Part shown: positions 8,040 through 15,579 of the stretch, in pieces | How positions within the stretch are numbered: position 1 is the stretch's first letter | Layout of the letters: each line of letters starts with the position of its first letter | DNA from: Deltaproteobacteria bacterium | GTDB taxonomy: Bacteria; Myxococcota_A; JAADFL01 | Length of the DNA stretch: 36,018 bases | Reading direction: 5' to 3' | Assembly: GCA_013152945.1 (NCBI GenBank) | Contig: JAADFL010000011.1 | Coordinates: forward strand, 1 to 36,018 | Position numbers and translations under genes: made by a program | Notes under the pieces: generated by a model | Told to the model about the DNA's origin: nothing | What the model saw: only the letters and a program-made list of their open reading frames with translations | The model's database searches: none

Positions 8040-9377
8040 CTATAGATCGAATTTGTAACTTACGTCCAGACCGATGCTGTGGTACAGCCCTCTGTATGCT
8101 GCAGGCCAGTGGTTTACAGGAACATTGTTCGAGTCCAGTTTAACGTCTTCGTCCCTGTTGAAATATATCAATATGTAGGCAAGGTTCATGGTGAGGGGAA
8201 ATTGCTTGGAAATCGTGTACCCCAATCCAAAGCTCCAATCGTAACGATTGCCGTCAGGGAGTGCGGGACCCAGCGTAGTACTCGGGACCGGTGTCAAATC
8301 GAAGATGAAGCCGGTCCTTACTTTGAAGCCGTCAAGACCCTGGACAATGCCTGCTCCATCGAGTTGCAGGCCGAAACGGAAGGTGGCCGTGTCCTGGAAA
8401 TCCTGCTCCATGCGCATGTTGTTTTCCGGTGTCTTGTTCAGCTCGACATAAAGCACGTCATAGGTCGACCACATCACCTGGGTGACCTCAAGCTGGAGCA
8501 AGAGCCAGTTCAACGGCCGGTACGCAATGCCTGCGGCTATGATGTCGGGCATGGTTATCTCCATGGAAAGATCCTGGTCCGGCAGCGTGTCTGCAAAGGA
8601 TGGCGGAACATCGAAAGAGCCCTTGCCCGATAAGGCCAGGTTGAAGCGGCTCCTGTAGTGTATTCCGAGTGAAAGTTCGTCCATGGGTTTGAATAACACT
8701 CCGAAGTTCATACCGAATCCCCATCCCGAACCTCCGAGTTCGGCACTGCCGAACCTGTTCGAAGGATCGACCGAGTCCCAGCCTTCCCGCATGAAGTCGA
8801 TACCTCTTTGAAATTCTATCGAACCCTTGGCTGCGTCGAAACCGAGGCCGAAGGAGATCCAGCGTGCCGGGCTCCACGATATGCAAGGGTTTACAGTAAG
8901 GACCTGGAGCGAGACCTTTTCGATCTCTTGTCTACCAGTGTCCCATTGCTTGCCGCCGGGCCATGAGATTCCAAGGCCGAGGTGAGGGAACACTCCCAGA
9001 CCTGCGGCGACTCCATGCCCCAGGGACGCGGATACATATGCGAACGGGATGGGAAATAAACCATTGTCCGCAGCTATGGAGGGCCCGGTTGTGACATGTC
9101 CTGTCGAGTAGTCCACGTGTTTGGGCTTTGTCTTAAGGGTGGTGAGTATTAGACTCATACCTGCGGTCGCACCTATACCATTTTGAAAGGCAAGGCCGGC
9201 GGGATTGTAGTATACCGCAGTCGGATCGTTCGCCACGGACACGAATGTCCCGGCCATACCCTGGGCTGCAGCTCCCTGCTCGTAGATTAGAAATCCTCCG
9301 GCAAGTGACCGGATGGATGCTAAACTCAATGTAGATACAACGAAAAGCATGGTAACGTATAATTTGACCTGCTTCAT
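8040..9377 (-). CDS. FadL/OMPP1/TodX-family outer-membrane transporter
   Basis: This 445-residue beta-barrel belongs to the family that moves long-chain fatty acids and other hydrophobic compounds across the outer membrane. A signal peptide ends near residue 26 (SLA before GGF). The mature start carries the family hallmark YEQGAAAQGMAG (32-43), then DPTAVYYNPAGLA (51-63) with the NPA hatch motif. The rest shows alternating aromatic beta-strands, and the length is typical (E. coli FadL is about 446). Its ATG overlaps the stop of the upstream lipase gene as ATGA, so the two are probably translated together. The substrate cannot be read from sequence, but a lipase partner points to fatty acids or lysophospholipid products. 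Confidence 0.93.
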   Translation of the reverse strand: MKQVKLYVTMLFVVSTLSLASIRSLAGGFLIYEQGAAAQGMAGTFVSVANDPTAVYYNPAGLAFQNGIGATAGMSLILTTLKTKPKHVDYSTGHVTTGPSIAADNGLFPIPFAYVSASLGHGVAAGLGVFPHLGLGISWPGGKQWDTGRQEIEKVSLQVLTVNPCISWSPARWISFGLGFDAAKGSIEFQRGIDFMREGWDSVDPSNRFGSAELGGSGWGFGMNFGVLFKPMDELSLGIHYRSRFNLALSGKGSFDVPPSFADTLPDQDLSMEITMPDIIAAGIAYRPLNWLLLQLEVTQVMWSTYDVLYVELNKTPENNMRMEQDFQDTATFRFGLQLDGAGIVQGLDGFKVRTGFIFDLTPVPSTTLGPALPDGNRYDWSFGLGYTISKQFPLTMNLAYILIYFNRDEDVKLDSNNVPVNHWPAAYRGLYHSIGLDVSYKFDL

Positions 9378-11605
9378 TGTTCCACCTCCGTCCCCGCCGA
9401 GGAGATGAACAGGGCAGCCTGTGATGCGGCATGGTCATGACCCTGCCCCTGGTCGAACAAGACCCGGTGACCGCCGTCCACCTCTACGGCGTTCACTATT
9501 GTTGCCGGGTCATAGGCTCCGAACTCCTCGGCCAGTTTTTTCGCCGCGCCCGCAGGCAATACCTCATCCTTTTCCGGAATTTGGAACAGGATTTTTTTAT
9601 TGGTCATGGGCACATCTTCCCGTCTCAATAGGTCCTTGAAGGCCATCATCCTCCGAAACCTGAATGCTCGTGCATATGCGGCCGGATCGATTCTTTCCAG
9701 GACCCAGGAGGCGACATCTATTTTTCTCGGCCCCAGAGACACGCTCCACTTGGCAAGCTGGTCTGTGATTCCAGAGGGCGCGTATCCCGCCTTTTCAAAA
9801 GCCTGGATCACCTTTGTTGCTCCCCCGGCAAATGCGCTCAAGACGCCGACCATGACATCCGGTTCGACTGCCAGCACCACCGAACCGGTTATGGCTCCGA
9901 GTGAGCCTGCTACCAGCCCGGGTGGAGAATCGTCCAAAATGCCCGGCCCTGCCTCGGCTTTTTCGAGCGCCTTGGAAAGCGAGTCTGATGTTATCGCCCT
10001 GACCGCCTGTAATTGTTCCACTACCGCCTGCTCAAGGTTGCCTGTTATGAGGAATGGATCGTCGTCCCATAGTTTTGGTATCGGATGTTCTCCATGGCCC
10101 GGGAGATCCAGGGCAACCACGGCAATACACTTGTCTGCCAGGGACGGGGCAATGCCGATTGCATCCTGCTTGGAACCTCCTGCGCCGTGTATGACGATCG
10201 CGCTTTTGAAAGGCTTATTGCAGTCATGCCCTGTAATGGGCAAAAAGATCATGAACGGCACGTCAAGAGTTTGCACATCATCCGGCAGGGGAAGTTGCAA
10301 CAATCCCTGTTCGCCCCTGAAGTCCGGGACTGCCAGCGTGCCCTTGTACATTGCAGAGACATGTCCGGGGATGTTGCCGGCGACTGACCTGGTGATTCGG
10401 GTAATCAGGCCGTCATCAGGGATCGACCCGGAATAGAGGGCCGCCCTTGCCCTTTGCATGTCCATTGCAATGCTCTGGGTTGTCATGGACCATATCAGGG
10501 CGGTGCTGTTCCTGTCCAGGTTCAGGGATGTTTGTATTGCCTCGTCGTCCAGGGCCTCGTTCAGGGCCACCCTGAGTTCTTCAAGGTCTGAGGCATCATC
10601 GTCTTCCAGGGCCGCGGTCCTGCTCCTAAGGCATTTCGGTAACTTGTGCTCCTTATACAAGTCAAGCAATTCCTGCGAATCATATTCACGGTCGTATTCG
10701 CACAAGGGCTCACTTGAAAGGGCAAACCATGTTGCTGCGTCCTGGACCACGGGCCAGTACACCATGCATGTCTCGTCGCCAAGAGATGGGGGGGTTATGC
10801 AGTTGTCGTTGAAGACCTTGCAACGGGTCTGGTCCAGGGCTGCATCGCACTGGGGATTGGGCCTGCCGCCCGGGAGGAATCTCTGGGTTATGGTGTAGGC
10901 GGGGATCTCGGCGGTTTCACTGCCGTGGAGTATGGGCCTCGACGTGTCCGGATCCTTGGCTCTCAAAGCCATGAGATAGGTTTTTCTCTGAAGGAGCGGC
11001 TCGCCGGGTTTCATAAAGGCCAGCCATCTCGAAAGTACGTGGTCCGGGTTGTCCGGGTCCTTGTAATCAACCTGTTCTATGCGAGCTGAGAACTTGGGGA
11101 CATCACTGGCTGCGGCCTGCTGTTCGCCGTCCCAGCTTCGAACCACTTTTATCGATTGATCGAGGGACTGAAGATCGACTTTGTTGGAAAAGGATGCCGA
11201 GAATTCACCAGTCACCGGGAATCCGTCCAACAGGTGGAGTTTTCGTTTTACCGTCCATTCGAAATCAAGAGCAGGATCGCCGGCTCTTGCCTTTGCATCG
11301 GAAAGTTCTTGGTCGTCCCATTCCTGGAAGTCTACACATGTGCATTTTTGCTCGGACAAGGGTCGCTCGTCTGGATCTTTTGGACACCAAGACAGATTGC
11401 ACAGGTCTTCGAATCCGTTTTTTCTGACATCCGAGGGATTGGTTTCAGCCAGGCCGTCGAATGGAAAGGGCAGGCGATCGGCTTTAGGGTCCAGGTCGGC
11501 CACGACTACATCGGGCCTAGGTTTCATGTTCAGGTCCGGCGCACATGCCTCTATCAGAGGCAGAAAGGAACAAGTAAGTATTTTCAGGATTTCGTATCGG
11601 CTCAT
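9374..11605 (-). CDS. VolA-like lipoprotein lipase/lysophospholipase (alpha/beta hydrolase)
   Basis: This 743-residue lipoprotein has lipobox LIEAC with Cys21. A mixed N-terminal region of about 440 residues contains many cysteines. An alpha/beta-hydrolase domain follows, with oxyanion motif HGAGG (473-477), LDLPGHG (499-505), nucleophile Ser568 in AGSLG, acid Asp680 in PEKDEVLP and His713 in GGH. The triad looks complete. The layout resembles the bacterial lipases with an extra N-terminal domain, including Vibrio VolA, a surface lysophospholipase known to be encoded beside a FadL homologue. Here too a FadL-family gene follows and overlaps the stop. That pairing supports cleavage of external lipids with import of the released acyl chains (inference). 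GAGGAG precedes the ATG. Confidence 0.8.
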   Translation of the reverse strand: MSRYEILKILTCSFLPLIEACAPDLNMKPRPDVVVADLDPKADRLPFPFDGLAETNPSDVRKNGFEDLCNLSWCPKDPDERPLSEQKCTCVDFQEWDDQELSDAKARAGDPALDFEWTVKRKLHLLDGFPVTGEFSASFSNKVDLQSLDQSIKVVRSWDGEQQAAASDVPKFSARIEQVDYKDPDNPDHVLSRWLAFMKPGEPLLQRKTYLMALRAKDPDTSRPILHGSETAEIPAYTITQRFLPGGRPNPQCDAALDQTRCKVFNDNCITPPSLGDETCMVYWPVVQDAATWFALSSEPLCEYDREYDSQELLDLYKEHKLPKCLRSRTAALEDDDASDLEELRVALNEALDDEAIQTSLNLDRNSTALIWSMTTQSIAMDMQRARAALYSGSIPDDGLITRITRSVAGNIPGHVSAMYKGTLAVPDFRGEQGLLQLPLPDDVQTLDVPFMIFLPITGHDCNKPFKSAIVIHGAGGSKQDAIGIAPSLADKCIAVVALDLPGHGEHPIPKLWDDDPFLITGNLEQAVVEQLQAVRAITSDSLSKALEKAEAGPGILDDSPPGLVAGSLGAITGSVVLAVEPDVMVGVLSAFAGGATKVIQAFEKAGYAPSGITDQLAKWSVSLGPRKIDVASWVLERIDPAAYARAFRFRRMMAFKDLLRREDVPMTNKKILFQIPEKDEVLPAGAAKKLAEEFGAYDPATIVNAVEVDGGHRVLFDQGQGHDHAASQAALFISSAGTEVEQ

Positions 11606-11650
11606 TTTGTAACTCCTCTCTTTTTTAAACCGGCCTCAAATGTACTGGAA

Positions 11651-11679
11651 TGTCTATTATCCCGCCCGGCTCCTGTCAA
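11651..11679 (-). promoter_or_regulatory. Candidate sigma-70 promoter for the lipase-fadL pair
   Basis: On the minus strand a perfect TTGACA (11674-11679) is followed after 17 bases by TAGACA (11651-11656). A start near 11644 would give a leader of about 40 bases ending in GAGGAG before the lipase ATG at 11605. The site lies in the 177-base gap after the mutase small-subunit gene, so the pair may be transcribed on its own. Confidence 0.4.
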
Positions 11680-11782
11680 TGTGGCAGGTTTTGCAACAGC
11701 TCCATATCCGAATTTTTTTGACAACCGATCATGACTCGGCCGGGAAGAACACCGGAAATCGGGCCGAAATAGGCGGAATTTC

Positions 11783-12190
11783 TTATGCGGCCCTGGAATC
11801 CATCTTGGAACGAATGAACTCGGCGATCTCGGTTATTGTTGTTCCAGGAAGGAACAGCTTATCCACTCCCTGGTCTTCGAGCGATTTCAAGTCGTCTTCC
11901 GGTATGATGCCGCCTCCGACGATCAGGATGTCTTCGGCGTTTTTTTCTTTGAGTAATTCGATTACCTTGGGGAAAATCGTCATGTGGGCCCCGGCAAGAG
12001 ATGAGAGGCCGATAACGTCCACGTCTTCCTGGATGGCTGCCTCTACTATGTCTTCAGGGGTCTGGTGGAGCCCAAGGTATATTACCTCCATGCCGGCATC
12101 CCGGAGCCCCTTTGCAATGACTCGAACCCCGCGATCGTGACCGTCGAGTCCCGGTTTTGCCAATAGGACCCTGATTATTTTCTCAGCCAT
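11783..12190 (-). CDS. Acyl-CoA mutase small subunit (B12-binding)
   Basis: This 135-residue protein is a stand-alone cobalamin-binding domain of the methylmalonyl-CoA mutase superfamily. The base-off motif DGHDRG supplies Asp16, His18 (the lower cobalt ligand) and Gly21. GLSSLAGAH (61-69) and VGGGIIP (91-97) complete the nucleotide-tail pocket. I chose ATG 12190 because AGGAGG lies nine bases upstream; a longer frame to 12250 would overlap the large-subunit gene. The gap to that gene is 31 bases. The size matches the small subunit of isobutyryl-CoA mutase (IcmB, about 136 residues) and the small chain of split methylmalonyl-CoA mutases. Together with the next gene it should form the holoenzyme in the cytoplasm. 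Confidence 0.92.
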   Translation of the reverse strand: MAEKIIRVLLAKPGLDGHDRGVRVIAKGLRDAGMEVIYLGLHQTPEDIVEAAIQEDVDVIGLSSLAGAHMTIFPKVIELLKEKNAEDILIVGGGIIPEDDLKSLEDQGVDKLFLPGTTITEIAEFIRSKMDSRAA

Positions 12191-12221
12191 TTTTTCAAAC
12201 CTCCTGTACCACGGGAGTGGT

Positions 12222-13880
12222 TCAAATCGCCGGCTCCCTGTACTCTCCAAAGACCTTCTTGAGTTCTCCTATGATTTCGCCTTCTGTGCACAAAGCCTTG
12301 ACGGCATTCAGGACCCTGGGCACTATGTTATCATTGCCGCGGGCCGCATCGTTGAGTTCTTTCAAAGCCTTGCGCACTGCACCGTTGTCTCTTTCTTCGC
12401 GCAGTTTCTTTACACGTGCCGCCTGCTTGCGTTCCAGTTCGGAATCGACCTTCAGGATCTCCAGGTCCGGTTCATCGTTGGTTCGGTATTCGTTGACTCC
12501 TACGACTATCTTCTCCTTTTTCTCGAGTTGACGCTGGTACCTGTAAGCCGATGATTCGATTTCCCGCCTTATGAAACCATTGTCGATTGCAGCCAGCATT
12601 CCGCCTGAATCATCTATTTTCCGGAAATATTCCTCTGCCCGGCGTTCCATGGTGTCTGTGAGCGATTCCACGAAATACGATCCTGCCAGGGGATCTATGG
12701 TGTTGGCAACGCCTGTTTCATTGGCAATGATCTGTTGTGTTCGCAGTGCGATTGTAACAGCCTTCTCGGTTGGCAGGGCCAATACCTCGTCCATGGAATT
12801 GGTGTGCAGGGACTGTGTTCCTCCAAGCACTGCTGCAAGGGCCTGGTACGCGGTTCTTATTATATTGTTCTCGGGTTGCTGGGCGGTCAAGGAGCAGCCC
12901 GCTGTTTGGGTATGAAACCTGAGCAACCAGGACCTTGGATTCTTTGCGCCGTATTTCTCTTTCATGCGACGCGCCCAAATCCTGCGGGCCGCCCTGTACT
13001 TGGCTATCTCCTCGAAGAAATCATTGTGCGAGTTAAAGAAAAAGGACAGCCGCGGCGCGAATTTGTCCACGTCCATGCCGGCTGCAATGCCCGCCTCCAC
13101 GTAGGCAAAGCCGTCGGCCAAGGTAAAAGCCAGCTCTTGAACGGCTGTCGAGCCTGCTTCCCTTATGTGGTAACCGGATATGGAAATAGTATTCCACTTG
13201 GGCACATGGTCTGCTGCAAACTCCATTATGTCGGTTATTATACGCATGGACTGCACGGGCGGAAAAATAAAGCTCTTCTGGGCATGATATTCTTTCAATA
13301 TATCGTTTTGAATGGTTCCGCGAAGTTTTTCGCTCGAAATTCCCTGTCGTTCGCCTACGGCGATATAAAGCGCCCAGAGTATAACCGCCGGCCCATTTAT
13401 GGTCATGGACGTGGAGACCTTGTCCAGGGGAATACCGTCGAACAGCACGACCATGTCTTCGAGCGAGTCAATGGCGACTCCACACCTGCCTACCTCGCCC
13501 AGGGATCTGGGATGGTCCGAGTCATAACCCATGATGGTAGGCATATCGAACGCCACGGAAAGCCCTGTCCCCCCGCCCTGAAGCAGGTATTTGTATCTCT
13601 GGTTGGATTCTTCGGCTGTGCCGAATCCCGCGAATTGGCGCATGGTCCAGGTTCTGCCCCTGTACATGTCTGTCTGAACGCCGCGGGTATAAGGATATTC
13701 TCCCGGAAATCCGAGGTCTTTCATGTATTCCAGGTGTTCTATATCTTTTGGAGTGTATAATTCCTTGATTGGTTCGCTCGAAACAGTGGAGAATTTTTCC
13801 GGTGTTTTGCGGGAAGGCGTTTCCTTGTTGTCGTATTTTCGTTTTTCTTCTTCAAAGAGTTTCTTATCACGGATTTTCAT
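12222..13880 (-). CDS. Acyl-CoA mutase large subunit, isobutyryl-CoA mutase-like
   Basis: This 552-residue catalytic subunit has the radical acyl-CoA mutase barrel, with YPYTRG (62-67), LSVAFDMPT (107-115), GYDSDHP (118-124) and GYH with His238, equivalent to His244 of methylmalonyl-CoA mutase. The two substrate-selecting positions read Phe83 (RQFAGF) and Gln201 (HAQKSF). Methylmalonyl-CoA mutase has Tyr89 and Arg207 there, while isobutyryl-CoA mutase has Phe80 and Gln198. The 552 + 135 residue split also matches IcmA + IcmB. I therefore favour interconversion of isobutyryl-CoA and butyryl-CoA over methylmalonyl-CoA; a related non-carboxylated substrate is possible. ATG 13880 has GGAGG nine bases upstream; a longer frame to 13958 would overlap meaB. 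No epimerase or propionyl-CoA carboxylase gene is present. Confidence 0.9.
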   Translation of the reverse strand: MKIRDKKLFEEEKRKYDNKETPSRKTPEKFSTVSSEPIKELYTPKDIEHLEYMKDLGFPGEYPYTRGVQTDMYRGRTWTMRQFAGFGTAEESNQRYKYLLQGGGTGLSVAFDMPTIMGYDSDHPRSLGEVGRCGVAIDSLEDMVVLFDGIPLDKVSTSMTINGPAVILWALYIAVGERQGISSEKLRGTIQNDILKEYHAQKSFIFPPVQSMRIITDIMEFAADHVPKWNTISISGYHIREAGSTAVQELAFTLADGFAYVEAGIAAGMDVDKFAPRLSFFFNSHNDFFEEIAKYRAARRIWARRMKEKYGAKNPRSWLLRFHTQTAGCSLTAQQPENNIIRTAYQALAAVLGGTQSLHTNSMDEVLALPTEKAVTIALRTQQIIANETGVANTIDPLAGSYFVESLTDTMERRAEEYFRKIDDSGGMLAAIDNGFIRREIESSAYRYQRQLEKKEKIVVGVNEYRTNDEPDLEILKVDSELERKQAARVKKLREERDNGAVRKALKELNDAARGNDNIVPRVLNAVKALCTEGEIIGELKKVFGEYREPAI

Positions 13881-13896
13881 GTACGAGCCTCCAAAG

Positions 13897-14856
13897 TTAC
13901 ACAGGGTTGGGACCGGCAATAAGACTTGCAGCAAGCTCCTCGGCCTCCTTGAGCGCATCTCCTCCGGAGATTATCCTGTTTACCGCGGCTTGGACGAGGG
14001 TATCGGACCATTCGGCCCGCCATATTTCGTTTTCCATCTTTTCATAGAAATGTTGTTTCAATTGTCTTTTTATCCGGGCCTTTCGTTTTTCATCCAACTC
14101 TTTTGTCTGCTCCAGGAATCCCTTGTGGGAATCAATGGCCCGGATGAGTTCATCCAGGCCCTTTCCGGTATTGGCGATTGTCAATACAACGGGCGGTCTC
14201 CAGCCGTTTTCTCTTACCGTGATCAATTTCACGAAATCTTTGAGATCGGCCACCATCGCATTTGTGCCGGGCTTGTCCGCCTTGTTGACAACGTAGATGT
14301 CGGCTATTTCCATGAGCCCGGCCTTCAAAAACTGCATGCTGTCACCGGCCTCGGGCTGAAGCACTACGCACGTAGTGTCGACCAACTCGCGGATTTCCAC
14401 ATCGACTTGCCCCACGCCAACAGTCTCGATTACTATTGTGTCGAATCCAAAGGCCTCCAGGACTGCCGTCGTGAGCCACGCAGGCCAGGAAAGGCCGCCA
14501 GTACTGCCCCTGGTCGCCATAGACCTTACAAAGACATTCGTTCCCTTGATGTCCTGCATGCGGACACGGTCACCCAGAAAGGCTCCCTTGGTAAAAGGGC
14601 TTGACGGATCGATCGCCACTACACCGATTTTCTTTTTTTGTTTTTCGAGTATGGATGCAAATGAGTTAACCAGGGTGGATTTTCCCACGCCGGGCGCCCC
14701 GGTAAGGCCGATACGTATAGCCCTCTTGGACGGATCATAGAGTTCGGCCAGGAGAGACGTGCCAAGAGGATCGCCCTGCTCGATGAGGGAGATGATTCTC
14801 GCAACCGCCCGGCGATCGCCAGCGCGAAAGCGGTCCGCCAGGTCTTGCCTGTTCAT
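13897..14856 (-). CDS. meaB: MeaB-type GTPase chaperone of B12 acyl-CoA mutase
   Basis: This G3E-type GTPase of about 319 residues gates loading of adenosylcobalamin onto acyl-CoA mutases and protects them from inactivation. Visible motifs are Walker A GAPGVGKS (53-60), the switch region [20 protein letters not shown] (81-100), ETVGVGQ (144-150) and base-specificity motif NKAD (191-194). A helical C-terminal dimerisation arm follows. I chose ATG 14856; the frame continues up to 14910, which would overlap the adenosyltransferase gene, and ribosome-site evidence is weak for both. It sits between the adenosyltransferase and the mutase large subunit with gaps of 11 and 16 bases, a direct operon of cofactor maker, loader and enzyme. 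Confidence 0.95.
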   Translation of the reverse strand: MNRQDLADRFRAGDRRAVARIISLIEQGDPLGTSLLAELYDPSKRAIRIGLTGAPGVGKSTLVNSFASILEKQKKKIGVVAIDPSSPFTKGAFLGDRVRMQDIKGTNVFVRSMATRGSTGGLSWPAWLTTAVLEAFGFDTIVIETVGVGQVDVEIRELVDTTCVVLQPEAGDSMQFLKAGLMEIADIYVVNKADKPGTNAMVADLKDFVKLITVRENGWRPPVVLTIANTGKGLDELIRAIDSHKGFLEQTKELDEKRKARIKRQLKQHFYEKMENEIWRAEWSDTLVQAAVNRIISGGDALKEAEELAASLIAGPNPV

Positions 14857-14867
14857 GGCCTTGCCTT

Positions 14868-15419
14868 TCAGTACTCCACCCCCGGTCTGGCTGAAAGTCC
14901 ATTCCTCCATGGGTGCTTGACCTCTTCGATCCTGGACACGTAGTCGGCCCTGTCAAGGATTTCAGGAGGAGCATACCTGCCGGTAATGACCAGCTCTGTA
15001 TGCCTGTTGCGGCGATCAAGAAGATCGAGCGCATCTTCGAGTTTTATCACTCCGTAATCCACTGCCACGTTCAACTCGTCGAGGATCACCAGGTCGTGTT
15101 CTCCTGCATCCAGGACCTGCCTGGCCCTTTCGATTCCACGGGCCGCCAACTCTAGGTCTTCTTTGGAAGGCGCTCCCTTCTTGACAAAGGTAGGCAGACC
15201 ATGTTGTTCGAGGGTAAGCCCCATGGGCTCCAGTTTCCGGGCCATGCGGACTTCCCCGTAGTTTTCGTCCCCCTTCATGAACTGGATGATTATTACCTTG
15301 CCTCCATGTCCCATGGCGCGAAGCGCAAGACCGAGCGCAGCCGTGGTCTTGCCCTTTCCATCACCTGTGTACACCTGCACTGTTCCGATATTTTTATTCT
15401 TGTTTTTATTTTTGTTCAA
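14868..15419 (-). CDS. cobO: Cob(I)alamin adenosyltransferase, CobO/BtuR type
   Basis: This cytoplasmic enzyme transfers the adenosyl group of ATP to cob(I)alamin, making the cofactor the mutase needs. The P-loop GDGKGKTT follows directly after an N-terminal Asn-Lys run. ILDELN, TGR and the C-terminal HP..NGLSARPGVEY complete the CobA/CobO/BtuR signature; at about 183 residues the length is normal. The frame opens at a GTG at 15431 with no ribosome site. I prefer TTG 15419, which has GGAGG about five bases upstream and lies 15 bases after the predicted transcription start. It is the first gene of the four-gene B12 mutase cluster. The Asn-Lys run is encoded by an A-rich low-complexity stretch. 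Confidence 0.92.
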   Translation of the reverse strand: MNKNKNKNKNIGTVQVYTGDGKGKTTAALGLALRAMGHGGKVIIIQFMKGDENYGEVRMARKLEPMGLTLEQHGLPTFVKKGAPSKEDLELAARGIERARQVLDAGEHDLVILDELNVAVDYGVIKLEDALDLLDRRNRHTELVITGRYAPPEILDRADYVSRIEEVKHPWRNGLSARPGVEY

Positions 15420-15440
15420 GGCATCCTCCACGGTCGATGG

Positions 15441-15470
15441 AATCTAGCCGAGAGCCGGCCGGGGTGTCAA
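15441..15470 (-). promoter_or_regulatory. Candidate sigma-70 promoter for the B12 mutase cluster
   Basis: On the minus strand TTGACA (15465-15470) is followed after 18 bases by TAGATT. Transcription would start near 15434, leaving a very short leader of about 15 bases that contains GGAGG before TTG 15419. A leader this short leaves no room for a cobalamin riboswitch. Confidence 0.42.
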
Positions 15471-15579
15471 TACCGGTAGCTTGTGACGGTAGGCGGGACT
15501 CGCAATCCAGCAGGTTGCAGCATGGTACAGGCGATGGTAAAAAATTACAGTAAATCGATTAGCACAAAGGAGGTAAGAA

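Noticed and set aside
11715-11745. Hairpin CGGCCGA/TCGGTTG after the mutase small-subunit gene as a terminator
   Set aside because: On the transcribed minus strand the stem is followed by an A-run, not a T-run, and includes two G-U pairs, so it does not fit a Rho-independent terminator for that gene.
12735-14604. Long plus-strand open frames opposite the mutase and meaB genes
   Set aside because: They are antisense to clearly conserved coding sequence, have no family resemblance and arise from codon bias of the real genes.
15432-15579. Possible cobalamin riboswitch upstream of the adenosyltransferase gene
   Set aside because: The minus strand contains a GTCCCGCC...ACCGTCA stretch loosely like the conserved core, but spacing is wrong, the 3' half would not fit before the start codon, and the candidate promoter at 15441-15470 lies downstream of it. 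A covariance-model search with the cobalamin riboswitch family would settle it.
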